Source: Micropterus salmoides (lineage: Eukaryota; Chordata; Actinopteri; Centrarchiformes; Centrarchidae). Taken from it: a DNA stretch of 64,000 bases. The DNA is taken from NCBI RefSeq assembly GCF_014851395.1, contig NW_024040485.1:2495385-2559384 (forward strand). The letters are read 5' to 3'. Both the position numbers and the translations under genes were made by a program. Of the stretch, positions 24,146 to 36,100 are shown piece by piece. Below the pieces are notes generated by a model. That model saw nothing but the letters and a program-made list of their open reading frames with translations, was not told the DNA's origin and ran no database searches. The stretch's first letter is position 1. Every line of letters begins with the position of its first letter.

Positions 24146-27100
24146 ACACACACACACCTGGAAATTAACAAGCATCCTGGGTAATCACAATGTATTTATG
24201 TACACCAGAAACACAAAGCCAAAGTGTAACGATACAATAAACTGACTACAAAATTACCTAGACTCAGAATACACATTATATATACACGGTAACATTCAGA
24301 TTTTTGGAATATTCACATTTACTATATTTAATTTCATGATTTATATGATATACTGTATTGGTCTGAATATAAGACCTGCCTCCCTTTTTAAAGACTCATT
24401 TTTGGAAAAATACTTTCTGAAGACCAAATCTTCTTTTTATAAAGAAAGTAATTTTATTTGAAAAGAATTCTATTAAAAACACATTAAATAAAATATAACC
24501 AGGAAGGTTGTTGTTTTTAACATATTTTTAATAAAATGGTCACATTCAGATTACTGCTAAATAAAATGTACAATGTAATTTAATATTATATTTAAAAAGA
24601 TATTAAACGTTCTTTTATTTAAAAGGTGTTAAAAACATCAACTACCTTGGCATCATAACTCCTCCTCAGCTGTTGGTTAACTTGACCTACCTTCAGTGAG
24701 GAGAGCAACATGCGCTTTGCCGATATTTGGCGCCATCTGTTGTTATGGGTGTATATTAACATTTAAAGTCTTATACCCACAACATAAGACAAGTTTCTAG
24801 GGGGAAAAACTCTTATATTCCGATAGGGCTGCAACTACCGACTATTTTTATGATTGCGATTAGCGATTAGCCTTTAAATTAAACCTGAGGTTGTTTTAGG
24901 CATGTGCTAATTAACAGTCAAGACAATAAAATAATTTCCGCTTTCAAATATGCATCTTTTAATGAACGTTTCTGCTGCAGCAACAGAAAGTTCCACTAAA
25001 ATCACATCCTGATAAGCAGCTGATCTGCTGTTTAGTGATGGAGCTTTCACGCCAGTACTGCAACCCCCCGGGGCGAACTGACCCTGTTTACAAAGAAAGG
25101 AATAACGTCATGCATTTCAGTTGCCGAACTGAGGGAATCAATAATAATGAATTTGTAGTAGACAGCGTTTCACAACAAATATAGTTTCCCCAAACTCAAC
25201 AACTCACAAAACGCCGTGATTTTTTTAAGGGAGTTTGAGGCGGATAAGCCACCGCCTCACGCACAGAAGAACAGTTTTCTCTTCTTTAGAAATATGAAAT
25301 TGTCCGGTGTTGTCTAATCTTGGCACTTGGCAGCAACATGTTCTCCAGCTGAATGTCGTCATGAGCGATGCATCGTTTATGACTCTAAAGTCAGGGCATG
25401 TCTGGAATGTGAACGCGGATGTTGTGCATCATAATTATGTGCTACTCACAGCACCATTACTGTAACAATCAATCAAACTGACCAACTGTATAGAAAACGT
25501 TTCATCTTATAACGTGAAGTAACACGGCTTTAATGGGGTGTCTTCATCATCCACAGAGACACGACGTTACGCGCCTCCTCTCCAGATGCTCCTGTGTTTC
25601 CAGGAGAGCTCCGCTTTGCTGCAGTTCACGACCTTTCTGGCTGAGTGAAGAGTGAAATGCTGCCACACAGCATTTCACTTTAGGTTGTGGAGGTGTTACT
25701 GCAGCTCTGATGTTGTTTTAGTAACGTTACTGTTCACATCACTTTACTCTGTTAAGCTGACGGTGTCGTTACGGCCCGATGACGTCATGAACAAATCGAT
25801 TTTTAAATTCTTGGCAACAAATTTAATAATCAGTTTTTGTCGACTATGTCGATTAGTCGTTGCACCCCTATATTCGGACCAATACAGTACAACAAGGATT
25901 TTCTCCGAAAAAATAGAAATCTCTTTTTTAAGAGAGTCCTGGCCAAAATTGCTGGAAACTAATTCCAGCTCCATCAGATTGTATCACAATGTAGATATTA
26001 GATGCATGTTTATCTCAGGAGAACAAAAGGTCTGTGTTTACACCAACAGATGTTATTTAATACAAACATTCACTGAGTGACCAGAATTACAGAGACAGCA
26101 GTGAAAGTGAAATCCAATACAGCAGCCTGCAATCACCTTAAAGGGATCAGTTTACACACATTACAAACACACAGATTTTCTTATGTGTAGATTAAATCTG
26201 TTGAAGAGCATGTTTTCTTGTGGCATCAGTCCATGAAGATAGTTTTGAGACTTTCACCCCCAATACAACTTTGGTAAATAGAACTTAGTTTGTAGAGCTC
26301 TCAGCATCAAATAATAACCTTTAACAATACAGCAACAGCCCCACAGTGTACTGTTCCAACATCACAGACAAATCCAAGCACAGTATCTCCAGGTGTGATT
26401 TTGTGTCGGAGTGTTGGGGCTGTGGAATAGCACAGTGATGTGATGCTGTATCTAGACCCATGTAATGTTCCCTCAGTAGACAAGAGAGCTTTTGGAAATC
26501 ATTTCATTTACTATGTTGCAGATGAGAAGATGGATATCAGTTTAATTTCTGTGACCAGTGGAGATGTATCCTTGGCTGTCCTTAGCCTAGCTTAAGACTG
26601 GAAGCAGCAGGAAACTGCTAGCCTGGCTCAATTAAAACAAAGAAATTTATCCAGCAGCTCGCAATTCATTCTGATTCACATGTTTATCTTTGTTGAACAG
26701 GCATAGACCCAGAAATATTTGAACAGAAACCCCAAAGGGGCTTAAATATAAACCTTTTCTATATGTTTTTACTAGAATGAGGGAAGATTGAATGCTCTCT
26801 TAGAAAAATAATCTCTTGCAATTGTTATACATTTTTTTGTTATCTTTTAAGTGGTCTGTATCATATAAAGTATTTTTGGAAAGGATTTCTCAGTGTTGTT
26901 TCCATGATTTTTGAAATGTAATGTGCCAAAGGCGGGAAGGGTGAGCCAGGCAGCACTGACTGTCATAATCTGAGGTGTTGCTTTTTGTGACAGAGTGAAT
27001 TAAGACAACTGGACCAGAGAAGACGTGTGAACATGACCAACAGCACAGATAGAAATCTGTTACTGGGGACTTTCTGCAGTTTATGTCCATATGTAATGCC

Positions 27101-30100
27101 TGGAGTTCTCTGGAACCCCCAATGAATCCTTTAAAGCAGGGGTATTCAATTAGATTTCAAAGAGGTCTAGTTAGAGAAAATTTCCTGAAGCAAAGGTCCG
27201 GAACATCAAAACGACGAACTTGCGTTATCATTCAGTACTATAACCTATAGTTGTATCAACATGTTTTTAGTCAACAACGGACTGTCAAATCAAATAATAT
27301 TTCAGTCAGTTTTCACATCAAACTGGAGGGATAATAAATAATAACTACTCTAATAATAAATTCTAAATTTACGTAAAACTGCCTAGTTTTTTTGAATAAA
27401 TTAAATAAAAAGTGTAGCTTGAAGTGATGAAGTGTAGTCTTAACCAATTTTATAATAAACACTCAACACATCATAACAAATGAACAGCTGTAATGCCTCC
27501 TCTTCTCTTTCATTTCCTCTTACAGAGCTACCACTTTCCTACTTTCTGTTGTTCAGTGAGAAACTTGAGCTCCAGCTAGCATATTGGAGATCTATGAGAT
27601 ATTCTGGTTTTGAACTGCCCGTGGGAGGAATGTACATGTAAAAATCTGTACATTCTTGATTAAAAGTCATGTGAAATCTCTTTTATCTTTCGTCTCCTCA
27701 ATGCGGGTGTGTTTCCAAAACGTCTCTGGTGAATCTCGAGGACTCGACTCGCAAGCATCGGTATGCACAGATTTGATTGGCTGAGCAGCGTCACATGAGA
27801 CGATTGGAGCACATGCGATTGGTCTGTGAGTTTCCTGGTCCTCTAAACCAGTACAGTAAATGCTAGAAAAGCTGCGCGGGTTAAAATAGAAACGCTCCGT
27901 CACGAGGTAGTAAGTCTCAATAATAAATGGGCTGTAGGTCGGCGGTCCGGAGAGGACGGCGGCTAGGTCCGGATCCAGACCGTGGTCCGCCTATTAGTGA
28001 CCTCTGCTTTAAAGTCTTACTCAATGAATTTAGTTTCCAAACATCCCAAATATGTCTGGTTGAAATTTGGGACAATGTGTATAAAATGATGGACAAATCA
28101 TTTTCATTTGATGGAGTTGTGCAGCCATTTTTTGAGTCAATTTAAACATCATACAGCTTCAAAGATGATCTGAAACAATACATACATACAGACTTTATAT
28201 ATTGTGCTGTCAGACACTGTGTAAATATCTGATTTTTTTAAACCTTAAAGGTACTTCAGTAGAAATAAGAGGAAAACCAGATGTTACCAGCTTAAATGAG
28301 ACTAAAACATTTCTAAAATGTGCTTTCAAATTAAAGAAAGAATTTTTGTCAGCCACTGCTGCTGAGGAAAGTTTGACTGTTGTCGCTGATTTAGTCATGT
28401 TGTCGCACAGAAAAAGAGTTGGTAGTTCCCCTGTAGTCCCTGCTCAGGCGCACAACAGTACGAGTTGTTGAGAGAAGCTTTCTCAATTCTCTGCTCAGTT
28501 TTTCATTCTGTGTGTGTGTGTGTGTGTGCGCATGCTTGCTTGCAGGTCCCACAGTGCTGGAGGTGTTCAACACTCTGCTCAAACACCTGAGGATGAGCGT
28601 GGACTTTGAGCTGGGCGAGAGCTCGAGGAGAAACTCCAGCACCAGTGTTTCTTCTGGCCGCGGGAAAGAGAGCGAAGAGAGAATCGTCCAGAACGCCATC
28701 ATTCAGACCATCGGTACAACAGGCTGTTTACTTCCTGTCTTATTATAGTATAAGTTCATATTTTTATGTATGTGTATCCTAAAAGTATCCTCACGTGCCC
28801 GTATCCACATCAAAAGACTCATTGCTCTCTGTCATCCAAACCAAAATCTCGTTTTCATGTGATAGTAAATACATCAGAATAAGTAGAAGGAAGGATGTGT
28901 TTTAACTCTCCTACAAAGATAAATGGCTCGTGTTCGAGTGCTGACTCATCGCTCTCCTCCTGCCAGGCTTTTTCGGTGGAAACCTCCCAGACTACCAGCG
29001 AGCTGAAGTCATGATGTTCATCATGGGCAAAGTGCCAGTGTACGGGACCCCCTGCCACACCTTGGACACTGTCAAGATTGGGTGAGTCACACACTCATCA
29101 TCCAGAGACCCTGGGGTTCCCACATGCCGCTGCTGCGGCCAATCAGCTCACAGTTCCCAAAAAGCCCACTGTAGAGACAGTTTGGCTCTGAACGTGTTGG
29201 CTCCACTCTGTATTTTCTTTCTCAGGTAACAGACACAGAGCATACCGAACTGTTTGAGGTTTGTGATAGAAACATGGCCCTGGTTTTACCACAGCTGCTC
29301 TTTAAATCATAAGTCCAGTGTTCTGATTTGAGAAATAATGAGCACTCAAAGGGGGAGAATTATATTTTATCCTTAAAAGTGTCCCGTTGGTGCATAAATC
29401 AGTCGGCATCCCTTGACATTGAATGAGGCACCAGCCAAACATCCATTCCACTGTTTACTTCAGAGCTAATTAGCAATTCATAGTTTTCACGTGACGTCAC
29501 ACTCCAATGAAAACGCTCCCTTGGAGGGAAAAAAGACATTAATTTCCATTGCCTGCCAACCAATATGCAAGTAATACACTGTTAATTTGAATTTGTTACT
29601 TTTTGCGTTGCCAAAATGCTGGATGGTTGTTGTGTTTTCAGATTTACTAATCGAGACAAGCCTGAGCTGTATTAGGAGGTGAGGGATTCCCCAGAAGGTA
29701 AAGGTAGGCTAAACATTAACGCAGTCGAGTGGCAGCAGGGACCTGGTGGTTTTGAACGGTAGAAATGCGGCAGTGGATGCTGTACCATTATATGGATCAG
29801 ATATGTCCCATATCCTTGCAGTTTGTGTTCATATCTTTCTTTTTCTCAAGTGGAAAGGTGATCCAAATAAAATTTGACTGCTTTTGCGGCGTCTCCTAGG
29901 GGCAGTCGCGGTGTGAGCTGCTATGTTGGTCGTTGTTTTGCCCTCCAGGTCACCGCGCATGTCACTGAAAACTATGAATAAACAGCATCAAAAGGTATCT
30001 GCTGTTGTAATTCTTCTATAACGCTGCACCACAACACAAGGTGGCCAGCTCTCTCAGTTGCTAGCAAAAGTTGTCTTCTAACAGTTTATTTCAAAAGTAC

Positions 30101-33100
30101 TTTTCACTGCAAGAAGTAATGTCTTTTGTCACTCCAGGATTTAAAAGGAAAACCAACATTTGTGGAAATATGCTTGTTTGGTGTCTTAGTCAAAGCACGA
30201 TTAGAAAAGTTGTTCTCAACTTTTTTGGGTACAAAGAGGGCTCCTCCATGGCTACAGGGCTCCATGAGACACAACTTTTGTTCCATCCTCTCCCTTCTTT
30301 CCTGTCATCACTCTACTGATGCTATCCAGTAAAGCCATACAAATGGCCCAAAACAACTCCTCACAAGTTGCTATGAGCTGTAAGTAGTTCGCTAGCTTCC
30401 CCCACCGGCACTTGTGGAGCTTCTCATCTCCAAAAACGTTTGTTCCGCCATCAATTTTCATTAAACTGCTTGGAACCTCAATGGAGGTGATATGAAAAAA
30501 AGTACCAGGTACAACTTCTCCCTAGAAAGCCAACAAAGGTGACTCGAGCTGGTACCATGTGGTAAAAATGGAATTAAAATGGCCAAAAAGGTTGTTTACA
30601 TCCAACACCAAACAGCAAAGCCTATGCCTTGCATCATTTTGTTTGTCCTGATATTATTCCTGAGACCCAGAAAAACAAAATTAGAACTACCTACCCAACA
30701 TTAAGAAAGAAATTCTCAGTTATGTGATTTCCTCTTGGATCCCTGTTCATTGTTGTTGTTTACAATAATCAGCTGAATGTATTAACCTGTTTCAACTTAA
30801 CACAAATAGTTAGATTCATGCTTTTTTTGTTGTTGACTGAAGGAGGTGAAACAAAACAAATCACATGAAACAGTTTTACATGAAACACTACACTCATGCA
30901 GTGTGTAGGGAATGAAGATACACTTGCACTTACACTCTTATCTTAATTGTGTCTTAATCTGTCCTCACTTCACCTCTTGGACACCCCACTGTAAATCCAG
31001 CTCCCTGGTCACTGAGACGACAGCTGCTCTCCCACCCCCCACCCCCTCCAAAAAAAAAGAAAGAAAAACAAGCTAATCCCTCTGACCTCAGGAGTGCAAG
31101 AACAGATAATCCCAAATCAAACGTACACCGTGCTCCTCCTCGCAGACCACAGGCTCACTGTCCCTCCAAGCCCTAACCTGCCACACAAAGACTTTGAAAG
31201 AGTCATCCATGTATTTATAATGTCTCGACTAGACTGCTGTAACTCTTTGTATGTTGGAGTGGATCAGTCGTCTCTCCATCGGTTACAGTTGGTCCAGAAT
31301 GCCGCAGCTCGGAACAAAAAAAAGCGTGAGCACATTACCCCTGTTTTAGCCTCACTCCACTGGCTTCCTGTCCGCTTTAGGATTGATTTTAAGATTTTAA
31401 TGCTTGTTTTTAAAATTTTAAATGGGTTGGCACCTTCTTATTTATCAGAACTTTTACATGTACACACTCCCGTCAAAGCACTGAGGTTCATCCAATCAGA
31501 TGCTCCTTGATGTCCCCAGATCCAGGTTAAAAACCAAAGGTGACCGAGCCTTCTCAGTAGCTGCTCCTAATCTTTGGAATACTTTACCTTTTCAAATAAG
31601 AAATGCCCAAACTCCTGACACTTTCAAATCCTTGCGAAAGACCTATCTTTATTCATTGGCCTTCAAACAGAGTTGAGTAGTGACATTTATTTTATTTTTT
31701 ACTTTTTCTACTGTTGTCATGTATATTTGTTGTCTATTGTGGAAAGCACTTTGGTCAACTAGTGTTGTTTTTAAATGTGCTATATTGTAGCATGACTACT
31801 ATGTTTTAATAAATTTATGAGAATTAATACAAAATTATGAATTATAATATTCAGAGAATATTCATTCATAAATCTCTCGTGGGGCACCACCGGAGATCCA
31901 ATTCACCCAGAGTCTCCGGACCTCTAGGTAGCATTTTAATAATTATACAGTTATTCACTAGTGATCAGTTAGTTAATAATCGCTCAATTATCTTAAATCA
32001 ATCAGTCAGTCTCATATCGAAGGGGTAAATTCTCGTGGCAGGGACTTGGAGACAGGCAATACACACACAAAATTCCTGTGATTACTGTGGAATTTATTAA
32101 CCAATTAAGGTGAATATAAAAATGCGGTTAAATATACATCCAAGAAATAAACAATGGCTAAACAATGAGAGTTCTATTGTGGGGAGAATTTGATTCATGC
32201 GGCGGAAGAGAACTAATGAAAGTAGTTAGATGATACTACCTCGATTAAATTTGTCTAGGAGTTTAAGGACTAAAGATAATGGATTAACACACTATTGGAC
32301 ATAACTGATCACAGGATGCAGGGTTTTGGTCTTACTGCTTGTCATTTCTCCCAGCCGGGTTGCTGGTAAAACGGCCTCACACTGGCGGAGTTCCGTGCGT
32401 TCTCGGTTACGATAGCTTAAAACCGTCGGCCAGCAGCTTTCTCTGCCAGGGAATTGCTCCGGAGGTCCTTCTTTTGTCTGCTTACTGAAGGAACTTGCAG
32501 TGGGGCCATTCCAACTCTAGCTCGACAGATAAGGCTTAAAAAGAACTTGGTTGTTCTTGAATTAAAACTAGTGTAACTTAACGGACTGATAACTTTTAAC
32601 AAAATAAAACCAAAGACAATAAAACGCAATTAAAGTTGCTGTTAAACGAAAGAAAGCTGAGGTTGCGGCACTTCGCGTGTGTGCGTGGATGAACAGGAAA
32701 AAAATCTAAATCAAATCACTATTTGGTATGACCACCCTTTTCTAGGAACACTTGTTCAGGTAGGTTGGCCCAAACATCTTCTGTCCTGTGGATTTAGGCA
32801 GCCTCAGTTCCTTCTCACTTCATTTCAATTAGCTTTATTGGCCTGATTGTTTAGGTAAACAGTGTTGCCAGTGTAGCTTCTCTCACTTAATGGAATCCCA
32901 GACAGGCTGGATGATGTTGAGATCAGGGCTTTGTGGGGGCCATTCTATCACTTCCAGGACTCCTTGTTCTTCTGCTTTTGCTGCTTTAATGACATATGCT
33001 GTATATTTGGGGTCGTTGTCATGCTGCAGAATACATTTTGGGCCATCTATTAACATGTTTATTTTTAAAGCATTCTTACTTTAAATAATTTTTCCACACA

Positions 33101-36100
33101 GGCCTAAGACTTTTGCACAGTACTGTATACCGTATATACGTTATCTGTGTAAGCGTCCACTAAAGGCAGAGTAGGGACATTTCATCTGTTACAAAAAATG
33201 CGACAGGTACTGATAAGAAGATTTCATTCAAGAGATCATTTCTATAATTCAGCTATAGCGACAGCTGCTCTCCTGGCGCTCTGTGTGGGTGGGTGTGTGT
33301 GTTGAGTACTAATTTGCCATTTAGGAACAAAAAAGACACTTTATATCATTGTTTGGTTCTGAGAATATTTGATGTCCTCTTCATTTGCTGTCTAATTTTA
33401 ATTTATTTGTGGTCATTCAGGCATCAGGGTACCAAGCGGATCCAGACCATGCTGCTCAGCTCTCTGATCATGGTGAGTGCCCGTTTGTACTGTCTGAACA
33501 GCAACCAGTCTGCCCACTGATCAGATCAACAGATTGTTTTATCAACTTCATCATGCTTTCATTAGTGTAAAATCTCTGTTCGAGGAGTCTTTAATGACTC
33601 TACAGTTGGTTCATCTCTGACTGCTTTTCATTCTGATTGGGCTTTATGTTTATAATGGGGCGACATGATATATGGCAAAGTTTGGGGACTTAACAGCACA
33701 TTTAACAATATGTGCACACTTCATAATTGGGACTTGCTTTGAACTCGAGGGTAAATTATGATTATTCATTTTTAGTATATACTGTATTAACTTAAAGGCA
33801 GCTAGATTTACTGTTTTAGTGTTTTCACTGCTCTAAGATGGTTCATCATTTTCCCTGACTGGTGGGCAGTACTTCAGCTTATGACTGACATGTGACCATA
33901 ACAATTCACATTTACCTCGATTAGCCTAACGTGACATGAATCACATAGCCTTGCAACTAATGATTATTTTCATTATCGATTAATCTGTTGATCATTTTCT
34001 CGGTTAATTGATTAGTTGTTTGGTCTATAAAATGTCATAAAATGGTGAAAAATGTCGATCAGTGTTTCCCAAAGACCAAGATGATGTTTTTTCCACAACC
34101 CAAAGATGTTCAGTTTACTGGCATAGAGGAGGAAAGAAATCAGGAAATATTCACATTTGAGAACAGATTAATCGACTATCAAAATAGTCTCTGATTAAAT
34201 TAATAGTTGACAACTAATGATTAATTGTTGCAGCTCTATAATCACGTGAACTAATTTGGTAATTGGTGATATCAAAGCATTATTTTGACACATTCTAAAA
34301 CGTAAAATCTAGAAATATATGACACCTAATTTGATAAAAATCAGCTTTAAGTTCCTCTGTATTGAACAGTGGTTGAATTGTACATTTGTATCAGGAATTG
34401 CAGATAATGAAAAGAGTATCTATGTAATAAATCATCTTATCACAATTAAATGAACCATGACTTCTAAACACAGTTGGTTAAACCTTTTCTGTTATCTGGA
34501 CAAATCCTCTTTTTATTTAATTAAAGAGATCTTCATTTTCAAAATGAAAGTCAGTTTTTGTGTCATAATGTCATCTTCTCCACTTTCATAAAGTCTTTAT
34601 TGTTTATTGATATTGGCCATTTTATAGGTCTGACAGTTGAGGGTTAACACTTCAATCCTCCATAAAGACGTTGCGCTCTCCTTCATTATGTTCTTTTGTA
34701 AGAGACCAAGATGAGGAGGCACAGGTGGCACCAACACGCCCAGCAGTGATGCACACACACATGCATGCCTCTCAAAGCCACAGCAGCACGCACACACTCA
34801 CTTGTTTTCCTGCAGCATCCTCATGCGCTGCAGCCGTCTGTGCACATTCTTTATTACGCCGTCTGTTTGTCCTCGTCACCCCTCTTCTCACTCCCCTCCT
34901 CGCCACCACCTGGCTTCTCAGTGTAGCTGGAGGAGGGGTGAAAGGTCAAAATATTTATAACGCCGTGCAGCGGCAGATGGGGCCGAGCAGAGGGGGGGCA
35001 GCAGTGTGTGTGTGTGTGTGTGTTTTATTGGTGTCAGCTTGTGATCTCTTGTGACACTGCAGACTGTCAGGGCCAAACCCAGATGTTTGAGGGCTGCCAG
35101 TCAGGGTGAAGGCAGAAGCTGAATCACTTGCTGGTTTGGTCTCTCTCATATTAGGTAGGTGTGAACGCAACTGGAGGCACTCAACATGAAATCCACAGAG
35201 AGACATTTTAGACAGTAAGAGTGGTAACATAAGAACACTGCAGGAACTGGAGATGTAGCAGTTTACGTGTATCTTTTCCATATGTCCTCATATTATAAAT
35301 AAATGTCAAAAATGTGAGACTCCATGTGATGCATGGAAGTGGTAAGAAGTGGTGCTAGAAAAATTCTAAATAAAGAAGATATGTTTTTAATTGCTGTTTA
35401 AAAAATTCAACAGCGCTCTCCACTTGTTTCTATCGTAGGCAGCTCCACAAGTTGGGAGCATAGCTGAAAAAAGCTGCATCTCAGATTGTCTTTCTGGTGG
35501 GGTTTTGAGCAACTAAAAACCCAACAGTAGAGGATGTTGGTGCTCATGAAGGAACATAACTTTCTAAGCTGTTGAGAGCTTTGTACACAAGTAGAAGGAC
35601 TGTAGAAGCTACAGGGAGCCAGCACAGTGTACCACAGACTGGAACCAGTATTGGAAACTGCCTGAAAGTTTGGAGAGAATCCTTGGTGATTGGATTATTT
35701 TTAGTCTCAATTGCATCCAACACCAGCTGCATCACATCATGTGATGTGGGAAGCACTCAGGAAAGGCTAGAGCAGACAAGCTACCGTAGTTAGGATGTGT
35801 CTATCTGAGGAATGAATGCAAGAAAATGAATACTTTGCTGCTGAGTAATATGACAGTTGTGTTAATACACTTCAACCTTCAAATTATTATTAGTTTATCC
35901 ATTTTATGCCTTGGGGAGAAGAGGAGTAGAACACGGTGCAACAAAGGCCTCCAGCGGGGTCACTGTTGTGCATTTTAGGCACTTTTTATTCAGCTGCTGG
36001 TTTGAAATCAAGATGTCTACCAAAATAAGATGTCAAATAAATCTTATTACGGGGTTCACTCACTGGACATTTTCCAGAGCTTTCAGCCACAACTTGGATA

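Larger units (their letters stand above)
23415..28545 (+). other. efr3a intron between visible exons 3 and 4
   Basis: 5,131 bp. It contains a poly-C/CA tract, a hAT-like MITE nested in another MITE (24351-25889), a TTAA-started fragment near 26140, a dispersed repeat fragment (26520-26700), an 882-bp TTAA-flanked MITE (27131-28012) and a TG run just before the 3' splice site. Confidence 0.85.
29082..33420 (+). other. efr3a intron between visible exons 5 and 6
   Basis: 4,339 bp. It contains a 505-bp inverted-repeat element (29476-29980), an L2-like LINE 3' fragment (31180-31790) and a minus-strand Tc1/mariner remnant (32695-33127). Nothing recognised in 30000-31050 or 31850-32650. Confidence 0.85.

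Noticed and set aside
23855..24175. Minus-strand ORFs with Gly and Cys-Val runs
   Set aside because: They are translations of the poly-C/CA tract.
35544..35793. Short ORFs on both strands resembling LINE protein ends
   Set aside because: The similarity (for example CWLPVAS) is too short, and the DNA fits a dispersed noncoding repeat equally well.
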